NCBI GenBank assembly: GCA_016839995.1 | Contig: JAEOTD010000017.1 | Span: 1-13,134 of the forward strand | Direction: 5' to 3' | DNA length: 13,134 nucleotides | Origin: Candidatus Hermodarchaeota archaeon | GTDB taxonomy: Archaea > Asgardarchaeota > Hermodarchaeia > Hermodarchaeales > Hermodarchaeaceae | The notes under the pieces: model-generated | Database searches by the model: none | Seen by the model: the letters and a program-made list of their open reading frames with translations, nothing else | Told to the model about the DNA's origin: nothing | Made by a program: the position numbers and the translations under genes | In this document: positions 5,774 to 13,134 of the stretch, in pieces | Layout of the letters: each line of letters begins with the position of its first letter | How positions within the stretch are numbered: position 1 is the first letter of the stretch

Positions 5774-8700
5774 TTAGAGTCGTTCATCTAGTTCACGAAG
5801 TTGTTCCAGCATCTTCAGGCGATCCGTGATATCACGACAGATTCCACGGAAGCCCAGGAGTTCTCCTGATTCATCGAAAACAGGTCTACCACGTGCCTCA
5901 AGGATGACGTCTGATTCATCTCGGTGAACCATTTGGATGACAATTGTGCGAATGGGTTTCCGTCTTTCCTTGAGTTCCGCCCAAGTATTTTGTGCTCTAC
6001 TCACATCTTCAGGACGGAGAAAGTCACAGGGAGTTCTACCAAGTACTTGACCGGAAGAAAAGCCAATGATATCCTCTACCGCATTGTTGTTGTACACGAA
6101 CTTTCCGCTGACATCCATTTCCCAGACCCAGTCGGAGAGGTCTTCCACCAGTGCACGGAATCGTTCTTCGGACTCTTGGAGTGCTGCTTCCGCTTCTTTG
6201 CGCTCAGTGATATCAATATAGGCAGCTTGGACCGCAGGTTCACCTTCGTACTCGATTCGATGAGCGAAGATTTCGACCCAGATTATCTTTCCATCATTTC
6301 TGACCAGTCGGTATTCGTACTGTTGAGGAACATCTTTTCCAACTAATCGGTCTGCGGCTCGTCCAATGACCAGTTCCTGGTCTGATGGATGAATAAGAGC
6401 CCGTACTTTCTTTGGTGACATTGCTAAGAGATCTTCGACACTGTATCCAACCATTTGAGCTAGAGCTTCATTGACAAAAAAGAATCTAAGTTGTGGACCT
6501 CGCGTAATTGCTATGCCAAACAGTGATTGTTCGACGAGTGTCCGGTATTTTTCTTCAGATTCTTTGATTATTTGTTCAGCAAGTTTTCTTTCCGTTACTT
6601 CATTTAGCGTGACTTGGAGCGATGTTGCTCCTTCATATTCAATCATCTTCACCCGGATTTCAACCCATAACGTTCTTCCATCATGAGATAGTATCCGAAT
6701 CTCATATCGATCGGGAACCTCTTTTCCAGCAAAACGGTCTTGAAATCGTTCTTGAATCCATTCAATATCCTCGGGATGTATACGGTCCCAAAATGCGTTT
6801 GGAGGTAACTCGAGAAGTTCTTCTGGAGTAATATCCGCGACTTCTTTCATTTGTGGATTAGCAAAGACAATCTTGTTCTCTCGGATGATTATGATTCCTT
6901 GAAGTGATTGCTCTACTAATGCCCGGTATTTTGCTTCTGATTCACGGACTGCATCTTCACTTTGTTTCCGTGCCGTAATATCTTCCATGGAGCCTTCATA
7001 GCATTCAATCTTGCCGTCCTTGTTTCGAATAGCCCGTACAGCTAATTCAACCCAGATTTTTTCTCCATCACCCCGTTGAAATTCTGCTTGAATTCCTGTG
7101 ACAACATCTTCACGAGCAATTGCTGCCTCCCAATGTTTTCGTTCCTCCGGATCAACATAAAGACTCGAGGCCTTGCGCTCTAATAGAGGATCCTTATTTT
7201 CAAATCCAAGTAATTCCACTAAAGCGGGATTAGCATCCAATATCGTGCCATCCGGAGTGGTTCGGAATAAGCCAACAGGAACACTATCAAAGAGCTGACG
7301 ATACCTTGCCTCAGCTTCCTTTCTATCACTGATGTCCCGGATTACTCCAAGAAATGCTACTGGTTCTCCATTAGCATTTTTAACGACCGTTGCATTTAGT
7401 TCAGCAGGATAGGGAGTCCCATCACGGCGCAGTAGGTCATACTCCATGGTCCCTGAGAATCCGTGCTCTAATGTTTTCTGCATATTCTCCATTGCTAATT
7501 GGAGGTAATCAGGAGAAATCAATTCAAAAGCATTAGCACCAATTAGTTCGGCTTCAGCCTCAACACCATAGAGTTGGAGAGCTTGTTGATTCACCATCGT
7601 AACCTTGCCTTCCAAATCCGTGACGGTAATGGCATCAGGGGATGTTTCAACTAGCGTTCGATATTTCTCTTCACTTTCCTTAAGCGCCTGTTCAGCTTGT
7701 TTCCTTTCTGAAATATCCCGGGCCAGACTTTGAATGTGCAGCGGATTTCCTTCAGCATCAGTTACAAGGGCAGCATTGATTTCAACAGGAAATTCTTCAC
7801 TGGTTTTCTTGACGAAGAGTCGTTCATAGATTGGTACGGAATCACCTGCAAGTAATGCCCGGAGAACACGTTTACTATCTTCATATTCACCCTTGGCGAC
7901 TACTTTGCTAACTGGCATCCCGATGAGTTCGTCCAGGGTGTAGCCCAGTAGCTCAGCTGCTTGTTGATTCGCTTCAAGATGTTTCAAGTCAAGTGAAATG
8001 ATGAAGACAGCATCATTGGTGTTGTCAAAGAGGGCACGATATCGTCGTTCGCGTTCTTTGAGAGCCAGTTCAGCCTTTACCCGTTCTGTAATATCTTCTA
8101 ATGACCCTTCATAATACTGAATAGCACCAGATTCATCACGGATTGCCCGGAAGGTATCGTGAACCCAGATGATTTGTCCATCTAATCGTTTAAACTGGAT
8201 TTCTTGACCTGTGACAATTCCTTCCTTTCCCAAGATTTCTTCATAGCGTTGACGTTCATGTCGATTCACGTAGAAATCAGAAGCGTTCATTTCAAGGAGC
8301 GAACCTTTATCTTTCGCACCTAGAACACTGATAAGAGCAGGATTTGCATCAATGATATCACCTTCAGCAGTTGTCCGATACAACCCAACGGGTAACTCAT
8401 CAAATAATCCACGATATCGGGCTTCGGATTCCTGGAGTTTTTGATCAGCTTCTTGTCGTTCAGTGACATCGAGAAAAGTTGCCTGAATTGCCGGTTGACC
8501 ATTGAACTCGATAACAGTGACAAACATTTCTAACCAGCGTTCTTCTCCATCTTTCCTAATCGCCTTGAAATTGTAATGCGAAGGAACTGGCTTGCCATCC
8601 AACCGATCACGCATTCGACCCCAAACTCGTGTCTGGTAATCCGGGTGAACACACGCCTGAACCTCCTTGGGCGTTAGATTCAAAATTTCCTCAATTGAAT

Positions 8701-9205
8701 ACCCACTTATGTCAGCGAAGGCTTTGTTTGAAAACACAACGCGCATATTTTGAATAATAATAAGGCCCTGGAGTGAGTGGTCAACTAATTCTTGGTAAGC
8801 TTGAGCAACTCGCTTCTGTTCTGTTATTTCAGCAACCATTGCGAGGATAGCGGGTTTCTTCTTGATTGTGATCCCCCGAGGGAGAACTTGGAGCCATATT
8901 ACCTCTCCCCGTTTGTCTTTAATGCGGACGTCGTAGAATTTAGTCTTGATTTCGCCCCCGGTGGCGGATTTCAATCGCTGACTAGCTTCAAATTTATCCG
9001 CATCTGCAATAAACTTCATGAAATCATCGGCATTCATCTCATGTAGGTCTGTTAGAGAGTAGCCGATGAGTTTGGCCAACTCACTATTAGCAAAAAGGAC
9101 CTTTTCGTCTTGGATGACTATAATTCCGAGGGGTGATTTATTGGCAATTGCCTTTAAGGTGGTGCTATCTGGTTTTGTGGGCGATGTTGGCTCATCTTGA
9201 GGCAT
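5774..9205 (-). CDS. Nine-domain PAS sensor protein without output domain
   Basis: 1143-aa protein made of nine tandem PAS/PAC units joined by short coiled-coil linkers of the type ITERKEAEAALQESEERFRAL. Approximate units: 17-131, 136-251, 262-375, 389-501, 513-628, 634-745, 759-873, 887-1002 and 1014-1129; each ends with a (E/R)(D/E)(I/V)(T/S)(E/D)R signature (for example DITERV at 371, DISERK at 497, DITDRL at 1125). There is no signal peptide or membrane helix, so it is cytoplasmic. After the last PAC the protein stops at LEQLRELDERL; no HisKA, HATPase, GGDEF, GAF or HTH domain follows, in this or the next frame. PAS units bind small ligands, haem or flavin, or mediate partner contacts; ligands cannot be read here. 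An ideal GAGGTG lies 7 nt before the ATG. Probably a scaffold or a sensor that signals through a separate partner. Confidence 0.93.
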   Translation of the reverse strand: MPQDEPTSPTKPDSTTLKAIANKSPLGIIVIQDEKVLFANSELAKLIGYSLTDLHEMNADDFMKFIADADKFEASQRLKSATGGEIKTKFYDVRIKDKRGEVIWLQVLPRGITIKKKPAILAMVAEITEQKRVAQAYQELVDHSLQGLIIIQNMRVVFSNKAFADISGYSIEEILNLTPKEVQACVHPDYQTRVWGRMRDRLDGKPVPSHYNFKAIRKDGEERWLEMFVTVIEFNGQPAIQATFLDVTERQEADQKLQESEARYRGLFDELPVGLYRTTAEGDIIDANPALISVLGAKDKGSLLEMNASDFYVNRHERQRYEEILGKEGIVTGQEIQFKRLDGQIIWVHDTFRAIRDESGAIQYYEGSLEDITERVKAELALKERERRYRALFDNTNDAVFIISLDLKHLEANQQAAELLGYTLDELIGMPVSKVVAKGEYEDSKRVLRALLAGDSVPIYERLFVKKTSEEFPVEINAALVTDAEGNPLHIQSLARDISERKQAEQALKESEEKYRTLVETSPDAITVTDLEGKVTMVNQQALQLYGVEAEAELIGANAFELISPDYLQLAMENMQKTLEHGFSGTMEYDLLRRDGTPYPAELNATVVKNANGEPVAFLGVIRDISDRKEAEARYRQLFDSVPVGLFRTTPDGTILDANPALVELLGFENKDPLLERKASSLYVDPEERKHWEAAIAREDVVTGIQAEFQRGDGEKIWVELAVRAIRNKDGKIECYEGSMEDITARKQSEDAVRESEAKYRALVEQSLQGIIIIRENKIVFANPQMKEVADITPEELLELPPNAFWDRIHPEDIEWIQERFQDRFAGKEVPDRYEIRILSHDGRTLWVEIRVKMIEYEGATSLQVTLNEVTERKLAEQIIKESEEKYRTLVEQSLFGIAITRGPQLRFFFVNEALAQMVGYSVEDLLAMSPKKVRALIHPSDQELVIGRAADRLVGKDVPQQYEYRLVRNDGKIIWVEIFAHRIEYEGEPAVQAAYIDITERKEAEAALQESEERFRALVEDLSDWVWEMDVSGKFVYNNNAVEDIIGFSSGQVLGRTPCDFLRPEDVSRAQNTWAELKERRKPIRTIVIQMVHRDESDVILEARGRPVFDESGELLGFRGICRDITDRLKMLEQLRELDERL

Positions 9206-9389
9206 TAGGTTTCACCTCTTGTGAGCGTGGTGAAGAAAGCACTTAGACTGTGCACACTTTTCGTTCCCCAGGCTTCACTGAAGCTTGATGATACTCTGTC
9301 TAAGACCCCATATATCTCCTTCGATGAAATAGAGATTGGAAACATTGGAATTAAGGTCACCTAAATGGTGAAAGTTGGTTCAATATAGT
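9206..9389. promoter_or_regulatory. 184-bp intergenic region upstream of the PAS gene
   Basis: Lies between two minus-strand genes and must hold the PAS gene promoter unless the block is read through. A GGAGATATATGG stretch on the minus strand at about 9307-9318 could be a TATA box, which would give a leader near 80 nt; an alternative A-rich CGAAAAG element is at about 9259-9265. Neither is convincing. A 47-codon plus-strand frame starting with GTG at 9221 and ending with TAA at 9362-9364 also lies here; it lacks a ribosome binding site and is not called as a gene. Confidence 0.3.
9213..9218 (-). promoter_or_regulatory. Strong ribosome binding site of the nine-PAS gene
   Basis: GAGGTG on the minus strand, 7 nt before the ATG at 9205, a near-perfect match to the archaeal 16S rRNA 3' end. 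It fixes the start of the PAS protein. Confidence 0.7.
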
Positions 9390-10391
9390 CTATAATGTGG
9401 TAATAGGTCTGGTTTGTAAGATTGTGAATTTTCCATTCTTATAGGTCCATTCGATATCTTGAGGACTACCCATTTTGCGTTCGATTTGGAGTCCAATCTT
9501 GGCTAGTTCATGAAGTTTGTCATTCGTGAGTGAAAATGCTTCACGTTTTTTAGTGGGTGTTTCCTTGAAAATAGTGCATTCGGGTTTTGTTAAAGGATAA
9601 GGGACACTATAGAGAGCTTTTTCACCGAGTCGACGTTGAAGGATTTCTAAAGGTGTTTTCTGAAGAACAAAAGAATCAGGTTTTACCTTCCCTGAAACAA
9701 TACTTTCTCCTAGCCCCCATGTTGAATCAATAATGAGTTCATTTGGATTTTGATTTACAACATTGGCTGTAAACATGACGCCTGATACGTCTCCAAGAAT
9801 CATTTCTTGAATTATCACGCTCATGTGAATTTTATCAAAATCTAGCCCTTTTGAATTAAGATATAGAATTGCCCGTGGAGAATAAAGAGATAACCATGTT
9901 TGTTTCACCGCTTCAATAACTCTGGGTGGGTCACGGACACAAAGAAACGAATCAGCTTGACCTGCAAAAGAGAATTGTTCGGTATCTTCTGCAGTTGCTG
10001 AAGAACGCACCGCATAACCTGTTGAATCTCCCTTAAACTCAGTTTCTAATTTGTTAAAGCCTTTGATAATTCCGTTTCTTACGGTCTGGGGCACTTCACA
10101 CTGACTAGCACTTTTGTGAAAAGTGTCGACTAATTGCAGAAGTGTTTCTACGTCATCTTGGTGTTTTCGCATCTTACCATATGATTCATGTTTCTTGCAT
10201 TGTGTAATGAATGAAGTAAATCCGAATATTGGTATGACAAACCCTCGTGGAATGAGGATTCCGACCTGGTAAAGTCGGGCAAGGTTTGTTGCTTTACCCC
10301 CGAACAATGTTGGCTGATCGGTAGGCATCTGGTGTAAGAAGGAGACTTCGTGACTCACATTCTGTGTTGGGTTATGACTATGAGAGTTCAC
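9390..10391 (-). CDS. PEP synthase-like ATP-grasp (PPDK_N) protein, stand-alone
   Basis: 333-aa stand-alone nucleotide-binding domain of the PEP synthase/pyruvate phosphate dikinase family. This domain transfers phosphate from ATP to a histidine on the swivel domain. All key motifs are present (GTG-start numbering): GGK at 31-33 (Lys33), VRSSATAED at 128-136 (Arg129), FAGQ at 142-145, IIQEM at 193-197, SGVMFTAN at 203-210, WGLGE at 225-229, DIEW at 312-315 (Glu314) and QTRPI at 326-330 (Gln326, Arg328). The protein ends exactly where a fused enzyme would continue into the swivel domain. I chose GTG 10391 because GGAG lies about 9 nt upstream; a TTG at 10409 would add six residues. The swivel-domain gene lies 41 bp upstream, so the two are co-transcribed. 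The PEP/pyruvate barrel is absent; the 40-kDa ATP-binding subunit of Thauera phenylphosphate synthase is a known parallel. Confidence 0.9.
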   Translation of the reverse strand: MNSHSHNPTQNVSHEVSFLHQMPTDQPTLFGGKATNLARLYQVGILIPRGFVIPIFGFTSFITQCKKHESYGKMRKHQDDVETLLQLVDTFHKSASQCEVPQTVRNGIIKGFNKLETEFKGDSTGYAVRSSATAEDTEQFSFAGQADSFLCVRDPPRVIEAVKQTWLSLYSPRAILYLNSKGLDFDKIHMSVIIQEMILGDVSGVMFTANVVNQNPNELIIDSTWGLGESIVSGKVKPDSFVLQKTPLEILQRRLGEKALYSVPYPLTKPECTIFKETPTKKREAFSLTNDKLHELAKIGLQIERKMGSPQDIEWTYKNGKFTILQTRPITTL

Positions 10392-10400
10392 CAAAAACGT

Positions 10401-10405
10401 CTCCT
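10401..10405 (-). promoter_or_regulatory. Ribosome binding site deciding a GTG start
   Basis: AGGAG on the minus strand, 9 nt before the GTG at 10391. It lies inside the coding stretch that the alternative TTG start at 10409 would require, so it favours the GTG. Confidence 0.5.
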
Positions 10406-10432
10406 GCAATCACATTAGGTGAAGAAGCAAGA

Positions 10433-10810
10433 TTAGGTTTCTTCAATTAGAAGAATACCTGTCGTTCCCTCACCAGGCTTGATTTGCACCATCTGAGTCT
10501 CTAATGTCCCCTCATAGTCAATATTTGTACCCATAAGCGCTGGGATCCCAAATTCTCGAGTTACAATTGCTAGATGAGAACCTAATGCTCCGGACGTGCA
10601 GACGACGCCTTTCAACCGTGAGAGAACAGGAGCTAATGTTGTCGTACCAGCATCTTCAACGAGAACGATTTTATCTCCAACTGTTCCCGACGCTTCTTCA
10701 GCTTTGAATTCACGAAGTAAAGAAAGAACATCATCGATTGAATTTATTACTCTAAGCGCACCTTGAGCTGATTTTTGCAGGCTAATAAGACCTTCCCCGA
10801 TTTGCTTCAA
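10433..10810 (-). CDS. PEP-utilizing enzyme phosphohistidine swivel domain, stand-alone
   Basis: 125-aa protein corresponding to the mobile (swivel) domain of PEP synthase-like enzymes, whose histidine shuttles phosphate between the ATP-grasp site and a third substrate site. Visible features: SAQGALRVINSIDD at 14-27 (counterpart of the usual G.ASG.vrvi entry strand), GDKIVLVEDAGTTTLAPVLS at 45-64, and the active-site stretch TSGALGSHLAIVTREFGIPA at 72-91 with His79 as the phosphorylation site; the usual GG.TSH is changed to GALGSH. The start is TTG with AGGTGAT directly before it; the frame stays open upstream to a TGA at 10877-10879 (22 more codons) without ATG or GTG, so the N-terminus is uncertain. 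It precedes the ATP-grasp gene in the same unit. No substrate-binding barrel is encoded nearby. Confidence 0.82.
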   Translation of the reverse strand: MKQIGEGLISLQKSAQGALRVINSIDDVLSLLREFKAEEASGTVGDKIVLVEDAGTTTLAPVLSRLKGVVCTSGALGSHLAIVTREFGIPALMGTNIDYEGTLETQMVQIKPGEGTTGILLIEET

Positions 10811-10918
10811 ATCACCTAACCTCGCTGAAAATGAGTTAGAGGTCTTAGAAACTAAAGGCTTACCGGTTCCATCAGATCAGTTTGAAAACCCGAGAATCGA
10901 ACCTAGTAGAGAACTAGA
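10811..10918. other. Intergenic region between surface-protein gene and swivel-domain gene
   Basis: 108-bp minus-strand gap. A short inverted repeat CTAGT-AGAGA-ACTAG at 10903-10917, just after the stop of the surface-protein gene and followed on the minus strand by a GGGTTTTC run, might act as a weak terminator. The minus strand also contains GGTTCGATTC (10894-10903), which looks like a tRNA T-loop, but no cloverleaf can be built around it. No clear TATA box was seen for the downstream two-gene unit. Confidence 0.3.
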
Positions 10919-13134
10919 CTAGCCTGAATCAACATCTGCCTTTTTCTTACGCTTCGTTAACTTGGGCTTTGGTTCTGGTTCATCCAACTGGAGACCTTTC
11001 ATCCGAGCCATCAACTTCTTAATGGTTGCCTGACGCTCCTCAGGGGTCATAATGATCAATTGCTGGACCAGGGCGTCTTTGTCTGCATCACCGATCACAG
11101 TAAATTGTTCAAGCCCCTCCCGGAGTACTGCAACCAATGTTGCCTGTTCAGCAGGACTCAACGGAGGTCTTTCGGGTTGTTCATCAGGTTCGATTTCGTC
11201 TTCTACTTTAGCATCCCCGGTTTTTAGATAATCAAACCGACCTTCTGCCATCTGCCGTTTCATATCTTCCATGAACCATACTCGATCTTTAGCGGGTATC
11301 TTCTTCATTTGTTCAAATAACTGCTCTTTTTGTTTCTCACCCAGACCTTCAAGCTGCGCAAGTTCAACTAATATGGCATCGTCTTCGGACCTTCGCTCAG
11401 CCGGGAGTTCAGCGGTAGGAATCACATACGGCTGAATTGCTAAACTCGAGCCTTCATACGAAGGTGCCATTATTGTGACTAGTTGATTATCACGATCTTG
11501 GATGCGATTCATCTCACCCTTCGATAATGATGGGGTGTGACCGCGATCGATTGATTTACTCATTTTCCGCATTTTTCGTACAATCCATGGAATTGAGTAA
11601 ACCCGTGCATATGCCAGCCAGAGGAGCAATGAGATAATTAATACGACCCCAATAACGGCCCCAGCTTGAATGGCTGTTCTTGCTACGGGGCTAAGACTCA
11701 CAATTAGTGTGGCAGAAGACTGAGCTTGTGCATATTTGGGTGCTGCTGATGACTGAATAGAAATTTCGGAGGTTCCTTCAAGAAGCGCGGATATTCCAGC
11801 GAGAGTATAGGTTCCATCACCATTATTCAGCATTGGTCGCATGTCTAAGCCAAGGTTAGAAATCGTCACAAAAAGAGTAGCATCAGTAATGACGATGTTA
11901 TGATAGGTGTCAGTTAACGTTACATGTAGTGTGAACGATTCACCAGTATAGATACTAATGGTGTCTGGTAGCCCTGAAATTTCGGTTGGTACTGAAATAA
12001 CGTTTAGTTGTAAGTAGGGAGCATTGCCGGATTCAAAGTTTTGACGTGTTAATGAAATCGTTATCCTGTAGAGTCCTGGAGTCACATCAGTGAGATTAAT
12101 TTGGGCCACATAAAGTCCGTTAACGAATTGAAGTACTCCACTTCCCAGTTCCCACGAATACGACCCGGTGGCATTCAGAACAATACCGCCATCGGCATCT
12201 GAGAAATTGAAATACATCCAGAGAATGTCCCCGCGTGGGACATCCCAGGCCGTTCCATTGAGAGGGATGATGATTCCTGCCTCTTCTAATTCAGTGAAAA
12301 CCTCATCAATTGCTAAAGTTGTCTGGCGGGGTTGGATGTTTAGTCCGATCGAGGTCATTGCATATTGATAGCCTTCATGATCACAGGTGAGAATTAGTTG
12401 GTACACACCCACTGCAAAAATATCACTTGGAAGTGAGCAGTTATACCAACCTGGGGTGCCCGTGGATTGGAGGGACCCGTTAAGAGTGCCCCAGATATAC
12501 TGGATGTTCGCCCCAAGGATTGGAAGTAAATTATTGTCGTAGAATTCCACAAGTACTGTGAAATTATCACCCCATTCAACTAGGATGACAGGTGTATCGG
12601 ATTCAAGATATGCAGGCATTACAATTAGATTAACAGATACGGTTCGCAATTGCTCGATGACGTTTGGATGACTTGCGGTGATATAGATAGTATATTGTCC
12701 TGCATCCAACCCTGAAGAGCTAATGCTGAGTGAGAATGTATAACCACTAATGAAAATTAGTGTGCCATTACCTCCAGCCCAATTGTAGTATACAGTTGCG
12801 TTTGGTAAAGGCGCACCGGAAATAGTACTGAAATTCGCTGAAACCAGAAATGAGTCTCCTGCAACGACTGGGGAAGCTGGCCCTTCTACAGTAAGGTATG
12901 AATCGATTGGTAGAATGTTAAGCATGATGATGCCGATGCTAGTTTGGTAGTTGGGTAAATTGCTGGCTTCAATTGTTACCAGATATGTCCCAACGCTTTG
13001 ATTGGACAAGAAGGTTATATTGTAGACTCCACTGCCAATAAAGACAAGATTTACAGGACTGAGTCCTGCCCAATAGTAGGTTACCTGTGTGGTATTCATT
13101 AGTCGACCATATTCGTCCGTGACCCGTACTGAGA
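10919..13134 (-). CDS. Surface protein with Ig-like repeats, one membrane helix and cytoplasmic tail, C-terminal part
   Basis: Partial gene: the frame runs through the right edge (the residues before the internal Met at 13099 read VRVTDEYGRL, a normal Ig-module strand), so the N-terminus and any signal peptide are outside. Counting from that Met, about five beta-sandwich modules of roughly 100 aa occupy 1-62, 63-160, 161-258, 259-369 and 370-470, each ending in a G.Y...I..(A/T) strand and a hydrophobic strand; many N-x-S/T sequons suggest an N-glycosylated exterior. One membrane helix follows at about 476-498 (GVVLIISLLLWLAY), then a basic juxtamembrane segment IPWIVRKMRKMSKSIDRG and a charged cytoplasmic tail to 726 ending in a Lys-rich stretch. 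The tail contains two similar helical modules (576-617 and 659-700). Likely an archaeal surface receptor or adhesin anchored in the membrane; ligand unknown. Confidence 0.85.
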   Translation of the reverse strand, partial: SVRVTDEYGRLMNTTQVTYYWAGLSPVNLVFIGSGVYNITFLSNQSVGTYLVTIEASNLPNYQTSIGIIMLNILPIDSYLTVEGPASPVVAGDSFLVSANFSTISGAPLPNATVYYNWAGGNGTLIFISGYTFSLSISSSGLDAGQYTIYITASHPNVIEQLRTVSVNLIVMPAYLESDTPVILVEWGDNFTVLVEFYDNNLLPILGANIQYIWGTLNGSLQSTGTPGWYNCSLPSDIFAVGVYQLILTCDHEGYQYAMTSIGLNIQPRQTTLAIDEVFTELEEAGIIIPLNGTAWDVPRGDILWMYFNFSDADGGIVLNATGSYSWELGSGVLQFVNGLYVAQINLTDVTPGLYRITISLTRQNFESGNAPYLQLNVISVPTEISGLPDTISIYTGESFTLHVTLTDTYHNIVITDATLFVTISNLGLDMRPMLNNGDGTYTLAGISALLEGTSEISIQSSAAPKYAQAQSSATLIVSLSPVARTAIQAGAVIGVVLIISLLLWLAYARVYSIPWIVRKMRKMSKSIDRGHTPSLSKGEMNRIQDRDNQLVTIMAPSYEGSSLAIQPYVIPTAELPAERRSEDDAILVELAQLEGLGEKQKEQLFEQMKKIPAKDRVWFMEDMKRQMAEGRFDYLKTGDAKVEDEIEPDEQPERPPLSPAEQATLVAVLREGLEQFTVIGDADKDALVQQLIIMTPEERQATIKKLMARMKGLQLDEPEPKPKLTKRKKKADVDSG

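Noticed and set aside
5924..6346. 140-codon plus-strand frame opposite PAS units 8-9
   Set aside because: Antisense to a clearly coding PAS region; no family features.
10433..10810. Possibility that the swivel and ATP-grasp genes are one frameshifted PEP synthase
   Set aside because: The domain order on the transcript is swivel then ATP-grasp, opposite to the fused enzyme, and each frame ends at a natural domain boundary with its own start signal.
10894..10903. tRNA T-loop-like GGTTCGATTC on the minus strand
   Set aside because: The flanking bases form only a poor T-stem, and no complementary acceptor stem, D-arm or anticodon arm is found at the right distance; the 5' half would fall in the coding end of the surface-protein gene.
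12168..12579. Short frames of 61-66 codons within the surface-protein gene
   Set aside because: They overlap the long Ig-repeat frame, which is continuous across the region and has consistent repeat structure.

Overview
The window reads as chromosomal DNA of an archaeon, most likely an Asgard archaeon (Thorarchaeota-like). The reasons are an archaeal-type acetyl-CoA decarbonylase/synthase gamma subunit, a large single-pass surface protein with Ig-like repeats and an IPW-(V)RK-type juxtamembrane segment followed by a charged cytoplasmic tail, a PAS-only multidomain sensor, clear GAGGTG-type ribosome binding sites and no bacterial-looking promoters. The assignment comes from protein character only; there is no rRNA or other phylogenetic marker.

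Layout. (1) Positions 1-683, minus strand: N-terminal part of a winged-helix DNA glycosylase-like protein (AlkZ/HTH_42 family) that runs off the left edge. (2) 827-1594, plus: a short NAD kinase that closely resembles the alphaproteobacterial type, divergent from gene 1. (3) 1694-3106, plus: cdhE, the iron-sulfur/corrinoid subunit of CODH/ACS (Wood-Ljungdahl pathway), without other cdh genes nearby. (4) 5704 down to 3157, minus: a compact three-gene unit with 14-bp gaps: an unrecognised 388-aa protein, an AttH/CrtC-like lipocalin-fold protein with a GHRDHSWG motif, and a DUSP23-like dual-specificity phosphatase. (5) 9205 down to 5774, minus: a 1143-aa protein of nine tandem PAS domains with no kinase or other output domain. 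(6) 10810 down to 9390, minus: two small genes carrying the phosphohistidine swivel domain and the ATP-grasp domain of a PEP-synthase-like enzyme, in the order opposite to a fused enzyme and without the PEP/pyruvate barrel. (7) 13134 down to 10919, minus: C-terminal part of a surface-anchored protein with about five Ig-like modules, one membrane helix and a cytoplasmic tail with a duplicated helical module; it runs off the right edge.

The genes fall into separate functional blocks rather than one pathway: DNA repair, cofactor phosphorylation, C1/acetyl-CoA metabolism, an uncharacterised phosphatase/lipocalin operon, signal sensing, a split ATP-dependent phosphotransfer pair, and cell surface. 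The items most worth a second look are the split and reordered phosphotransfer pair, the nine-PAS array without output, the bacterial-type NAD kinase, and the three-gene operon around the unknown 388-aa protein. I found no CRISPR array, insertion sequence, tRNA or rRNA gene, and no gene-free stretch longer than about 185 bp.
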